Below, one piece after another: positions 29,037 to 37,742 of a stretch of 64,000 nucleotides of DNA. The DNA is taken from assembly GCA_003278535.1 (NCBI GenBank), contig QCEG01000002.1, positions 1-64,000 of the forward strand, read 5' to 3'. This DNA comes from Prochlorococcus sp. AG-355-N18. GTDB lineage: Bacteria > Cyanobacteriota > Cyanobacteriia > PCC-6307 > Cyanobiaceae. Below the pieces are notes generated by a model. The model did not search any database and was not told the origin of the DNA. It saw only the letters and a program-made list of their open reading frames with translations. The position numbers and the translations under genes were made by a program. Numbering within the stretch: position 1 is the first letter of the stretch; each line of letters opens with the position of its first letter.

Positions 29037-29234
29037 ATGAGTAAATTAAAAGGACCTGATGGAAGAATTCCAGATAGACTTCCCGACGGTAGACCAGCAG
29101 TTGCATGGGAAAGACGATGGACAGAAGGAACTCTTCCTCTTTGGCTTGTTGCTACAGCAGGTGGAATTGCTGTTATCTTCGTCCTAGGTATATTCTTCTA
29201 TGGCTCATACCAAGGAGTTGGAGCTGGAGGATAA
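29037..29234 (+). CDS. psbJ: Photosystem II protein J
   Basis: A 65-residue protein. The N-terminal 35 residues are hydrophilic ([20 protein letters not shown]); the membrane helix is [22 protein letters not shown] and the end [10 protein letters not shown]. It affects plastoquinone exchange and assembly of photosystem II. It is the last gene of the rubA to psbJ block; no hairpin terminator is visible in the 44 bp before the convergent mtnP stop. Confidence 0.97.
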   Translation: MSKLKGPDGRIPDRLPDGRPAVAWERRWTEGTLPLWLVATAGGIAVIFVLGIFFYGSYQGVGAGG

Positions 29235-29278
29235 TTAAATCCTTACCTTGACCTAATAATCACTAAAATCTAGTACGT

Positions 29279-30172
29279 CTAATAAGTATCAGTAAATATC
29301 CTTAGTTTCTCTTTTGTGGAACTTGGGATATTTTCTTTTTGGGTTATCAATCCATCTTTTAATGAAAAATGAGACTTACTTTTTGGTCTTTCTTTTTCAA
29401 TTAATTTAGCTACTTCGAAGATTATTTTATTAGCAACTTCAGTATTAGATCGAAGATTATCCAAAACCATCTCTACAGATACTTCTTGATGAGTTTGATG
29501 CCAGCAATCATAATCAGTAACCATTGACAATGAGGAGTAAGCTATTTCAGCCTCTTTAGCTAATCTTGCTTCTGTATGATTCGTCATTCCTATTATTGAA
29601 CATCCCCAACTTCTATATAAATTAGATTCTGCTCTAGTTGAGAAAGCGGGACCTTCCATTGCTAGATAGATACCCCCTCTATGCAATTGTCTACCACCAG
29701 GTATATTCTTTTCTCCGATTTCAGTTAATATACGGGATAGATTTGTGCAGAAGGGATCTCCCATAGTTACGTGTGCTACAGCTCCCTCGTTAAAGAATGT
29801 TGCTGGTCTATTTTTTGTTCGGTCTATAAATTGATCTGGCACCACTATATCAAGCGGCCTTATCTGTTCTTGTAATGAACCAACTGCTGATGGAGCAATA
29901 ATCCATCTTACCCCTATTGATCTTAGAGCCCAAATATTAGCTTTGTAAGGAATTTCGGTAGGATTTAATTTATGTGATCTTCCATGCCTAGGAATGAATG
30001 CTATCTCTAAATTTCCAAGACTATATACTCTTATTGAATCAGAAGGTTTACCATAGGGAGTATCGATTTCTATTTCTTTTAAGTAATCTATTTGATCCAT
30101 TGAATAAAATCCACTCCCACCAATTACTCCTAATCTTGATTGTTCAATTGGTAATAAATGTTCTTTATTCAT
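29279..30172 (-). CDS. mtnP: 5'-methylthioadenosine phosphorylase
   Basis: A 297-residue nucleoside phosphorylase (MTAP/PNP family 2) that splits methylthioadenosine into adenine and methylthioribose-1-phosphate during methionine salvage. It contains GVIGGSGFYSM, the phosphate site FIPRHGRSHKLNP, the loop NIWALRSIGVRWIIAPSAVGS and EGPAFSTRAES. I start it at ATG 30172; the upstream ATG at 30223 would cross the start of the divergent fusion gene at 30183. It shares a 10-bp gap with that gene. Confidence 0.94.
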   Translation of the reverse strand: MNKEHLLPIEQSRLGVIGGSGFYSMDQIDYLKEIEIDTPYGKPSDSIRVYSLGNLEIAFIPRHGRSHKLNPTEIPYKANIWALRSIGVRWIIAPSAVGSLQEQIRPLDIVVPDQFIDRTKNRPATFFNEGAVAHVTMGDPFCTNLSRILTEIGEKNIPGGRQLHRGGIYLAMEGPAFSTRAESNLYRSWGCSIIGMTNHTEARLAKEAEIAYSSLSMVTDYDCWHQTHQEVSVEMVLDNLRSNTEVANKIIFEVAKLIEKERPKSKSHFSLKDGLITQKENIPSSTKEKLRIFTDTY

Positions 30173-30182
30173 TGTGATGTAA

Positions 30183-32354
30183 ATGACTTTTAACCATCTA
30201 GTACTAATTGGAGGAGGACACACAAATGTTCTTTTAATAAAGAAATGGTTAATGTCTACAAAATTAATGCCAGAGATTCCTGTTTCAATTATATCTAGAG
30301 ATTCCTATTTGGTTTATTCGGCGATGTTCCCATCGGTGCTTTCAAAATCAATTTCTTTAGAAGATAGTTTAATTGATATAAAATCTTTAGCAAAAAATGC
30401 AAAAATATCTTTTGTAGAAGAAGAAGTAAAGGATATTGATTTTGATTTAAAGAGAATTGTTTTAAGTAACAGACCCTCAATTAATTATTCGAAGTTGGTT
30501 CTCAATTATGGAAGTCAAACAATAATTCCAAAAGAATTTGAGTCACTAGTTAAAAATCAAAATGCTTTTACAATTAAACCTTTTTTGAGGGCATTTGATT
30601 TAATAAAAAAAGAGGATATTTTGGATTCAGTTAATGAACTTCCATTTGTAATAGTTGGGAGCGGCCTTGCAGCAATTGAAGTATCATATGCTTTGAGAAA
30701 AAGATGGAGAGGTAGATCTTTAAAATTATTATGTGATTCAAGAAAAATTAATAATAAAATTATAGAGAGTTTACGGAATTCTAATATTGATGTAGTTCAA
30801 AACCTTAATTTTGATTATGGCAAGATTCTTTTATGTACTGGAAATACATCTCCTTCATGGGTACAAAAAAAATTATTAGATTCGGATTCTAATGGCAGAA
30901 TAATCACAAATCAGAATTTGCAGTTGAAAAGTTTCCCCGGGATCTTTGCTGTGGGTGATTGCGCAGTTGTGGATTCAGCCAAAAGACCAGCATCGGGAGT
31001 TTTTGCAGTTAAAGTTGTAAATACATTAGTCAAAAATTTAAAAAAGGATCTAGAAGGGGGATCATTAAAAAAGTGGTTTCCTCAAAAGATCGGATTACAA
31101 ATAGTTAATATATTTCCAAACCATCATCAAAAGGCTTTTGCTATTTATCGTAATTTTGTTTTTGGCCCTTCTTTTATTTTTTGGATTTTAAAGCATAAAA
31201 TTGATCTGAACTTTATTAAGAAGTTCAGATCAAAAAGGCTAATTATGAAAGGTGGTGAAAAAAATATTTTATTGAATGATTGTAGGGGTTGTGCAGCTAA
31301 AATTCCTCAGATTGTTTTGAATAAATCATTAATAAATTCTAATTTAAATTCTTTTGCTTCATCCCCAGAAGATTCAGTTGAGATTTATCAAAATGGTAAA
31401 GATATTATCTTGCAAAGTGTAGATGGATTTCCTGCTTTGGTAAGTGATCCGTGGCTTAATGCAAAAATTACTACTTTGCATGCATGCTCAGATTTGTGGG
31501 CATGCGGAGCAAAACTTTCATCCGCGCAGGCTTTAATATCATTACCAAAAGTTGAAAGGGAATTTCAGAGTTACCTATTTTCCCAATCCCTTCAAGGTAT
31601 TAAATCAACAGTTGAGGATCATGGAGGTGAATTACTTGGAGGCCATACTTTCGAGGCAAGAAGTTTAGTAAATAAACCTTATTCATTAGGAATAGATATT
31701 TCTTTAACTGTCCAAGGCATGTTGAAAAATGGAGCAAAACCATGGCTTAAATCTGGAATGAATGATGGAGATATTCTTATGATGTCTAGACCTCTCGGCG
31801 TTGGAATTTGCTTTGCCGGTCAAATGCAAAATATTAATATGCTAGGTAGTTCTTCTGAAATAATTAATCATTTAGTAAAGAGTCAACAATATTTGATTGA
31901 TGAAATTTATCTTTATCAAGATCAATTTAAAGAATCATTAGTCAATGCTGCGACTGATATTACTGGATATGGATTTATTGGACATCTTAAAGAGATGGTT
32001 GAATCATCTAATCTATATAGGAAAAAAAATAATATTGAGCCACTAAAAGTTTTATTAGATTTGTTTGCATTTAAAGCTTATCCTGGAGTATTTGATTTAA
32101 TAAGAAAAGATGTTAAAAGTACTTTCTTTGAATCTAATAAAGAAATTTTTGACAAAATTTATAAAGTAAATAAGGAGAAAAGAATAATTAATTTTTTAAA
32201 CGAAAATTCATTAGAACAAGAGACTTTTAACGAGAGAATATCATTATTATTAGATCCTCAAACATGTGGACCCTTGTTGATTAGTTGCAATAGTAAATAT
32301 GAAAATGTTTTAAAAGATAAATGGTACAAGGTTGGAGAGGTTGTAAAAATGTAA
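30183..32354 (+). CDS. selD: FAD-dependent pyridine-nucleotide oxidoreductase fused to selenide, water dikinase (SelD)
   Basis: A 723-residue fusion. Residues 1-345 are a type II NADH dehydrogenase-like flavoprotein: LVLIGGGHTNVLL (FAD), VIVGSGLAAIEVSYAL (NAD) and IFAVGDCAVV. From about 355 the protein is SelD, which makes selenophosphate from selenide and ATP. Cys370 and Lys373 in RGCAAK match the catalytic Cys17/Lys20 of E. coli SelD, while the second Cys is Ala. LLGGHTFE, RPLGVG, ATDITGYGFIGHLKEM and DPQTCGPLL complete the fold. The fusion is known in cyanobacteria; the flavoprotein may make or channel a reduced selenium or sulfur species (inference). No selenocysteine codon is used. A strong hairpin and possible internal start lie at the junction. 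Confidence 0.9.
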   Translation: MTFNHLVLIGGGHTNVLLIKKWLMSTKLMPEIPVSIISRDSYLVYSAMFPSVLSKSISLEDSLIDIKSLAKNAKISFVEEEVKDIDFDLKRIVLSNRPSINYSKLVLNYGSQTIIPKEFESLVKNQNAFTIKPFLRAFDLIKKEDILDSVNELPFVIVGSGLAAIEVSYALRKRWRGRSLKLLCDSRKINNKIIESLRNSNIDVVQNLNFDYGKILLCTGNTSPSWVQKKLLDSDSNGRIITNQNLQLKSFPGIFAVGDCAVVDSAKRPASGVFAVKVVNTLVKNLKKDLEGGSLKKWFPQKIGLQIVNIFPNHHQKAFAIYRNFVFGPSFIFWILKHKIDLNFIKKFRSKRLIMKGGEKNILLNDCRGCAAKIPQIVLNKSLINSNLNSFASSPEDSVEIYQNGKDIILQSVDGFPALVSDPWLNAKITTLHACSDLWACGAKLSSAQALISLPKVEREFQSYLFSQSLQGIKSTVEDHGGELLGGHTFEARSLVNKPYSLGIDISLTVQGMLKNGAKPWLKSGMNDGDILMMSRPLGVGICFAGQMQNINMLGSSSEIINHLVKSQQYLIDEIYLYQDQFKESLVNAATDITGYGFIGHLKEMVESSNLYRKKNNIEPLKVLLDLFAFKAYPGVFDLIRKDVKSTFFESNKEIFDKIYKVNKEKRIINFLNENSLEQETFNERISLLLDPQTCGPLLISCNSKYENVLKDKWYKVGEVVKM
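31201..31233 (+). repeat. 13-bp perfect hairpin at the domain junction of the SelD fusion
   Basis: TTGATCTGAACTT (31201-31213), loop TATTAAG, then AAGTTCAGATCAA (31221-31233). It is inside the coding sequence, in the linker between the two domains. It is followed by AAAAAGG and, seven bases later, an in-frame ATG at 31245 (Met355). Confidence 0.75.
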
Positions 32355-33602
32355 TTAATTTCTATTTAATTTGTCAATTTCCAAATATCTTAATCTTTTG
32401 ATTTCCTTTCCCATCTCCTTCCCTTGGTCCCATCCTTCTTTTTTTAATGTTTCCCCATCTTTTTTTGATTTTATGAATTTGTAAATAAATAACCACTTAA
32501 ATAATATACGCCAGTATGGTCCTCCATCACAAATTAATAATTTTATTGTTTCATCATTAAGGTTTCTGCCCTCAATAAATTCTGTCCAACTTGATGGAGA
32601 AAAATGATTGAAATTTTTTTGGTTTGTATTTAATATCTTTTTGATTTTTATATAATCTTCTAAAATTTTTATCTCATTATTATTTATCAAAAATCTTTGA
32701 CATGCTTTTTCTAAATCTTCTGAATCTTTTAATAAGTAAAGCAAATGATTTCCCTTTAACTTCTTAATCCAATTTAGTCCTCTTAAAAATCTTTTATCGA
32801 CTTTAATATTTTCATTTAAAATTGAGATAATTTTCCATTTATGAATTATCGAAATCACATTAGTCAAATTATCGTGATTGCATATTTCAGCTAGTTCCAT
32901 CCTTATTCGTATTCCTAGTGCAGGAGGATAAATCATTTTCTGATGAGTTTCTGAACTTTTCCATGGCCATTGTCTAACTGTTTCTTGAGATTGTTTGAGG
33001 GCATTATTTGAAATATTGAAATCTAACCTTGAAGCATATTTTGCACATCTAATTAATCTACTTGGATCATCTGAAATACTATTACTGTGAAGTAAGTTCA
33101 GTCTTTTACTTTTTATATCAGAAATTCCTCCATAAAGATCATAGATTTTCCTTGTCGAGACCTCGAAGGCTATTGAATTTATAGTGAAATCTCTCCTCTT
33201 AAGATCCTCCTCAATAGTACTTTTATTTACTGTGGGATTTAAGCCTGGAGCAGAATAACTTTCTTTTCTTGCAGAAGCAATATCAATTTTATAGTCATTA
33301 ATATTTATTTCTACAGTGTTGTATAAATTGAATTCCTTAATTAAACATAAATCTACATTTACAATATTTTTTTTTATAAATTTGGCAAGAGAAATAGAGG
33401 ATCCTTCAATAACAAGATCAATATCTACAGGTTTAGAAAACGATTTTTTGTGGAATTTACTAATTAATAAATCTCTTAAATAACCGCCAACAAAAGCTAC
33501 TTTAGTATTTTTATTTGATTCTATGTATTTAGCAATTAGGTTATATAGATTAAATGGAGTTTTGATTAATTCACCTTGGATGTAATCAGAGATATCGTTC
33601 AT
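32355..33602 (-). CDS. cca: CCA tRNA nucleotidyltransferase / poly(A) polymerase family
   Basis: A 415-residue class II nucleotidyltransferase that adds or repairs the 3' CCA of tRNAs. VAFVGGYLRDLL and the metal-binding DIDLVIEG are at the N-terminus. The neck region has RRDFTINSIAFEV and DPSRLIRCAKYASRLDF. The tRNA genes of this window lack encoded CCA, in line with need for this enzyme. Cyanobacteria sometimes split A-adding and CC-adding activities between two proteins; I cannot say which this is. It directly abuts the convergent fusion gene and lies 5 bp downstream of the helicase gene. Confidence 0.92.
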   Translation of the reverse strand: MNDISDYIQGELIKTPFNLYNLIAKYIESNKNTKVAFVGGYLRDLLISKFHKKSFSKPVDIDLVIEGSSISLAKFIKKNIVNVDLCLIKEFNLYNTVEININDYKIDIASARKESYSAPGLNPTVNKSTIEEDLKRRDFTINSIAFEVSTRKIYDLYGGISDIKSKRLNLLHSNSISDDPSRLIRCAKYASRLDFNISNNALKQSQETVRQWPWKSSETHQKMIYPPALGIRIRMELAEICNHDNLTNVISIIHKWKIISILNENIKVDKRFLRGLNWIKKLKGNHLLYLLKDSEDLEKACQRFLINNNEIKILEDYIKIKKILNTNQKNFNHFSPSSWTEFIEGRNLNDETIKLLICDGGPYWRILFKWLFIYKFIKSKKDGETLKKEGWDQGKEMGKEIKRLRYLEIDKLNRN

Positions 33603-33607
33603 GAGTT

Positions 33608-36016
33608 TTAACTTACATAACGAATTGGAGCTAATCTGGGATCTAGAATTTTACTGCCTTTATCACCAAATTTTACTGCTAAAGATATTTTTTCCCCACT
33701 CCCAAAAATATGTATGATTTCACCTTTCCCAAACTTTGTGTGAATTAGCATATCTCCAACTATCCAGCTTTTCCCTTTACTAGGACCTGAATATAATTTT
33801 CTTACTGCATTTATTGGTTTGTTAACAAATTCATTTGGATTGTTTCGATCAACTCTAGTTAAACGATCAAGATGCCAATCTCTTCTAATTGAAGCACCAC
33901 CAGTTTGTGGTAATTCGCCATCCATTAAATCTTCAGGTATTTCCGAAAGAAATATTGAAGGAATTGTTGCTTCACGCATTCCACCCCATAATCTTCTTTC
34001 TCTGGCATGACTTAGGAAAACTCTTTCTTTAGCTCTAGTAATACCTACATAGCATAATCTTCTTTCCTCTTCAAGAAGTGAGGGAGTATCTATTGATCTG
34101 TGGCTAGGGAAGAGACCTTGTTCTAGCCCAGTGATAAAAACATTTTCAAATTCTAAACCTTTACTATTATGCAGAGTCATGAGAGTTACAGAGTTAGGAT
34201 TATTTTTCTGCGTATCATTATCAGTTGTTAAGGCTGCAGTAGAAAGAAATCCCTCTATATCTCCATTTTCTGTTTCTTCTTCATATTGAGTAGCTGCATT
34301 AATCAGTTCTTGTAAGTTATTTCTTCTATCTTCAGATTCTTCAGTCCCACTAGAGAGTAAGTCACTTAAATAACCACTTTTTTCTAATATAAGTTGTAGT
34401 AGTTGAGCGGGACCTGAATTTTCTAGGTAACACAGTAGATCATTCATAATTTCAGTAAATTTATTAATTCCTTTTGATGATCGGCCTATTGTTTCTTCAA
34501 GACTTTGTTTATCACTAAGAACCTCCCATAATGGGATATTTAACCTATTAGATAGTTCATTCAGTTTTTGAATAGTAGTCTTACCAATCCCTCTTCTGGG
34601 AACATTTATGATGCGTAAAAGACTAACGTTATCTGAAGAATTAACTAGAACTTTCAAATATGCTATTGCATCTTTAATTTCTCTTCTATCATAAAAACGC
34701 AATCCTCCAAAAATTGTATAAGGAATGCGCCACCTTACAAGAGATTCTTCTAATACTCTCGACTGAGCTCTGGTTCGATATAAAATTGCAAAATTTTTCC
34801 AAATTGGGTTTTGATTATATTTATTGAGTGATTTTATTTTATTGGTAATTGCTTCTGCCTCGGAAATCTCATCATCACAGCTGAGTAACGTTAAAAGTTC
34901 CCCTTTTTCTTTCGTAGCCTTTAAAACTTTGTCAATTCTTTCAGAGTTGTTTTCAATTAATGAGTTTGCAGCATCAAGGATATTGGAAGATGACCTATAA
35001 TTTTCTTCTAATTTAATTAAAGATGATTTTGTATCGTCGTTGATTGAAGTTTTAAAATCTTCTTGAAAACCAATTAAAATTCTGAAGTCAGCTGCTCTGA
35101 AGCTATAAATACTTTGATCAGCATCCCCAACTACAAAAATTGACCGATCTTCCCAATTGAAGAATTTTTTTGGTTCAGTATTCCCAGCCGTAATTAATTT
35201 TATAAGTTCATATTGTGTTCTATTTGTATCTTGATATTCGTCAACTAAAATATGTTTAAATCTTTTGTGCCAGTAATCTCTGACTATATCATTTTGCCTC
35301 AATAAGAAAACAGGCAAAAGCAAAAGATCATCAAAGTCTAATGAATTATTTTTTGAGAGCGAAATCCTATATCTCTTGTAAGCTTCTGAAACTGTTTTAT
35401 CAAAATTATTATCTGCTTTTTCTAAAAGATCATTAGAAGTTAAGCATTGATTTTTAGCATTACTTATTAATCTTTTAATCTTTTTGGGATCATATCTTTT
35501 TGGGTCAAGATTCATATCTTGACTGATAATTTCTTTTACTAATGTTTGAGAATCTGTTTCATCATAAATTGAAAATTGTCTTGTCCATTTTAGACCTTCT
35601 GGATCAGTATATTTTTCAATATCGTATCTCAGAAGTCTTGAAAATAAGGAATGGAAAGTACCGATCCAAAGGTTCTGTAGCCTCTCTTGGTGAACGTTTG
35701 CTCTTAATTGATTTTGATCAATTTCTTTGAGAGTTGTCCAAGGCTGACCAAATTGATTAAAAGCTAATTCTTGGGCTAGAAGGACCTCTAATCTTGCTTT
35801 CATTTCTTTAGCAGCTTTGTTAGTGAAAGTGACAGCGAGAATGTTATGGGGATCTATAGAGTTACCCTCAATAAGGTTTGCAATTCTGTGAGTAAGAGCC
35901 TTAGTTTTTCCGCTACCTGCACCTGCTACAACTAATAGTGGTCCATAAACATGTTTTACTGCTTGAAGTTGTTGGTTGTTTAGGGACTTAAAAAGGAAAT
36001 CGTTGGTTTGAGGCAC
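33608..36016 (-). CDS. uvrD: UvrD/PcrA-type DNA helicase
   Basis: An 802-residue superfamily 1A helicase moving 3' to 5'. The Q motif LNNQQLQAV precedes Walker A AGAGSGKT (31-38). Other motifs are DEYQDTN (II), VVGDADQSIYSFRAAD (III), LEENYRSS (IV), LMTLHNSKGLEFENVFITGLEQGLFP (V) and EEERRLCYVGITRAKE (VI). It acts in nucleotide excision repair and replication-conflict resolution. The PcrA-like C-terminal tail ends with a VGDMLIHTKFGKGEI Tudor-like segment. It lies 22 bp after a small gene and before cca, all on one strand. Confidence 0.97.
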   Translation of the reverse strand: MPQTNDFLFKSLNNQQLQAVKHVYGPLLVVAGAGSGKTKALTHRIANLIEGNSIDPHNILAVTFTNKAAKEMKARLEVLLAQELAFNQFGQPWTTLKEIDQNQLRANVHQERLQNLWIGTFHSLFSRLLRYDIEKYTDPEGLKWTRQFSIYDETDSQTLVKEIISQDMNLDPKRYDPKKIKRLISNAKNQCLTSNDLLEKADNNFDKTVSEAYKRYRISLSKNNSLDFDDLLLLPVFLLRQNDIVRDYWHKRFKHILVDEYQDTNRTQYELIKLITAGNTEPKKFFNWEDRSIFVVGDADQSIYSFRAADFRILIGFQEDFKTSINDDTKSSLIKLEENYRSSSNILDAANSLIENNSERIDKVLKATKEKGELLTLLSCDDEISEAEAITNKIKSLNKYNQNPIWKNFAILYRTRAQSRVLEESLVRWRIPYTIFGGLRFYDRREIKDAIAYLKVLVNSSDNVSLLRIINVPRRGIGKTTIQKLNELSNRLNIPLWEVLSDKQSLEETIGRSSKGINKFTEIMNDLLCYLENSGPAQLLQLILEKSGYLSDLLSSGTEESEDRRNNLQELINAATQYEEETENGDIEGFLSTAALTTDNDTQKNNPNSVTLMTLHNSKGLEFENVFITGLEQGLFPSHRSIDTPSLLEEERRLCYVGITRAKERVFLSHARERRLWGGMREATIPSIFLSEIPEDLMDGELPQTGGASIRRDWHLDRLTRVDRNNPNEFVNKPINAVRKLYSGPSKGKSWIVGDMLIHTKFGKGEIIHIFGSGEKISLAVKFGDKGSKILDPRLAPIRYVS

Positions 36017-36038
36017 TTTTGGAAGGATTTTTCAAAAA

Positions 36039-36245
36039 TCAGACTTTACTATGAGATTCAGATTCTGTTTCTAGATCTTCTAACGCTTTTTTTAAATCTA
36101 TAAGTTCATTATTGTTATTAATTATTTCTTCAAATTTATTTTGAGGCATCTTTAATTTCATACTTCTGTCTAGGATTTCTTTTTCTAATCTCTTTTTATA
36201 TGAAGAAATAAGTTTCTTTGATAATTTTAAATCCTGTTGATCCAA
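36039..36245 (-). CDS. Small charged helical protein, unknown function
   Basis: A 68-residue frame, strongly charged and probably all alpha-helical (SYKKRLEKEILDRSMKLKM then LIDLKKALEDLETE), suggestive of a coiled coil. It starts with TTG at 36245 and lies 22 bp upstream of the helicase gene on the same strand. I do not recognise a family. Placement in a gap free of other genes and the regular heptad-like pattern favour a real gene; the weak start codon and lack of a ribosome site argue for caution. Confidence 0.5.
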   Translation of the reverse strand: MDQQDLKLSKKLISSYKKRLEKEILDRSMKLKMPQNKFEEIINNNNELIDLKKALEDLETESESHSKV

Positions 36246-36393
36246 AACTTTATTAAAAATGTAACTTTATATTAGCGGAAAAAAATTTTTTATTTGAATT
36301 ATTTCAACTATCACTTTGGAATGAAGTTATTAATTAAGAAGCGTTGCGTTAAGTTTGAAATTGTATTGTTTTTACTAGCTTTGTATTATTGTT

Positions 36394-36405
36394 AAGACCG
36401 GTCTT
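36394..36405. promoter_or_regulatory. 12-bp palindrome in the cpeB leader
   Basis: AAGACCGGTCTT is a perfect palindrome whose right end is 18 bp before the cpeB ATG. The GC-rich centre stands out from the A+T-rich surroundings. It could be an operator or a very short hairpin. Confidence 0.4.
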
Positions 36406-36423
36406 TAAATTTTTACTTCAGGA

Positions 36424-36936
36424 ATGTCAGTTTCAAAGAATAATCAACTATTATCAGCCGATAAGAAATTAAATGATTTAAGCAACATAAAAGAATTTAT
36501 TAATAGTGCAAACTCAAGATTAGATGCAATAAACTCAATAACCAATAATTCACATGCAATCGCAGCAGACGCTGTAACAGCAATGATTTGCGAAAATCAA
36601 GATTCACTTAATTCAAAAATATCTTTAAATACAACTAACAAGATGTCCGTTTGTTTAAGAGATGGAGAAATAATCCTAAGGATTGTTGCTTATCTTTTAA
36701 TTTCTAATGACGAATCAGTTTTAGAAAAAAGTTGTTTGAAGGATCTTAAAAATACTTATCTTGCGCTTGGGGTACCTTTAAGAAATGCGAGAAGGGTTTT
36801 TCAATTAATGCGAGATGCAACTATTTCTGATTTGAATTCAACAGTTAATAATATGCCTGGCAAAAAAGGGTTTCTTCCTAAATTAATATCTGAAACAGAG
36901 TTTCAATTTGAAAGGATAATTAATCTTTTAAACTAG
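36424..36936 (+). CDS. cpeB: Degenerate phycoerythrin beta subunit
   Basis: A 170-residue phycobiliprotein of the globin-like family, clearly a beta-phycoerythrin ([37 protein letters not shown]). Cys77 is the counterpart of the main bilin site Cys82. Of the doubly linked pair Cys50/Cys61, only the second is kept (Cys56); the first is Ala45. The C-terminal bilin Cys is also missing. This fits one phycoerythrobilin per subunit, as reported for high-light Prochlorococcus, where the protein cannot be a major antenna and may be a photoreceptor. No cpeA or linker gene is present. The overlapping convergent cpeS encodes its likely lyase. Confidence 0.93.
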   Translation: MSVSKNNQLLSADKKLNDLSNIKEFINSANSRLDAINSITNNSHAIAADAVTAMICENQDSLNSKISLNTTNKMSVCLRDGEIILRIVAYLLISNDESVLEKSCLKDLKNTYLALGVPLRNARRVFQLMRDATISDLNSTVNNMPGKKGFLPKLISETEFQFERIINLLN

Positions 36937-37471
36937 CTAAATTCCTTATCTCTGAAGTATGAGAAGTCTGTATAACTGATTTATTTCCCAGATTTCTAAT
37001 AGTAGAAAATCTGGATCTTACATGAGTGGATAAAAAGGAAATTCTTTCTTCGGAAACTGTTGATTTATAAATAGTTTTAATGTGTAAATTATTTTGTTTA
37101 TCAACAAAATAATTTGATGATGAAATAAAGGATTCTGAATAACCTTTATTTCTTAAAACAATTCCTGAATTTTCATCTTTGGGTAAAAAAATCAGAATAG
37201 TTTCATCTTCCTCACTGATATCATCATTGTCCCAATCACTAATAGCTTGCCAGTTTATAGATATGGCTATGCTCTCTAGGTTTAAACTAAATTTATAATT
37301 TTTAAGAATTTCAACGACTTTTTTATTTTTTTTGTTGATATGTTTTATATATATTTTACTAGTTGAGTTTTCAAATTCCTGAAAAGCTAAAGTGTGAGTA
37401 CTTCTAATAGATTTCCACTCTCCTATACTTTTATCAATGAATTGATTAATTATTGTTAGATTCTTCGTCAA
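36920..37471 (-). CDS. cpeS: CpeS-type phycoerythrobilin lyase
   Basis: A 183-residue protein of the CpcS/CpeS lipocalin-like lyase family, seen in [19 protein letters not shown] near the N-terminus, [14 protein letters not shown] in the middle and [21 protein letters not shown] near the end. Family knowledge: it attaches phycoerythrobilin to Cys82 of beta-phycoerythrin, the only full bilin site kept in the neighbouring CpeB. It overlaps the cpeB 3' end by 17 bases tail to tail, and its TTG start at 37471 lies inside the upstream 59-residue gene by 26 bases. No in-frame ATG is available near the expected N-terminus. Confidence 0.9.
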   Translation of the reverse strand: MTKNLTIINQFIDKSIGEWKSIRSTHTLAFQEFENSTSKIYIKHINKKNKKVVEILKNYKFSLNLESIAISINWQAISDWDNDDISEEDETILIFLPKDENSGIVLRNKGYSESFISSSNYFVDKQNNLHIKTIYKSTVSEERISFLSTHVRSRFSTIRNLGNKSVIQTSHTSEIRNLASLKD

Positions 37472-37625
37472 GTTTATCTTCTACGGAATGATTTTCTGCT
37501 TTTTGTATCATTCTGACCATTGAATCCACCATTAATGTCTTTGCAGAAGTTACTTTTAATCCAGAAGGAGTAGTTGATATTTGTTCTCCAGGGCGATCAT
37601 ATGAAGTTGGTCTAAATGGAGTCAT
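37446..37625 (-). CDS. 59-residue conserved-looking protein overlapping cpeS
   Basis: Opens [18 protein letters not shown], then [20 protein letters not shown], and ends with a charged tail ([11 protein letters not shown]). The middle is probably an amphipathic helix. It starts with ATG and its last 26 bases overlap the cpeS start in another frame, so the two are likely translated from one mRNA. I do not recognise the family; position suggests a link to the phycoerythrin remnant, possibly a small leftover of the larger rod-gene region of Synechococcus. Codon use looks like its neighbours. Confidence 0.65.
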   Translation of the reverse strand: MTPFRPTSYDRPGEQISTTPSGLKVTSAKTLMVDSMVRMIQKAENHSVEDKLDEESNNN

Positions 37626-37742
37626 CTAATAACTTTAAAAATTAATCGATTTCTATTCTTGCATGAATCATTATTTATGTAGTTATTGTTTGCGAAAATG
37701 TCATATCTTTCTTCTTTGATAACAGAATTATCAACTGTTTTG

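Noticed and set aside
31201-31233. The hairpin in selD as a SECIS element for selenocysteine
   Set aside because: A bacterial SECIS lies just downstream of an in-frame TGA. Here the hairpin is upstream of the catalytic position, which is an ordinary Cys codon.
36424-36936. cpeB as a pseudogene
   Set aside because: The frame is full-length, the main bilin Cys and surrounding [10 protein letters not shown] are intact, and its lyase gene is kept; it is reduced but apparently functional.
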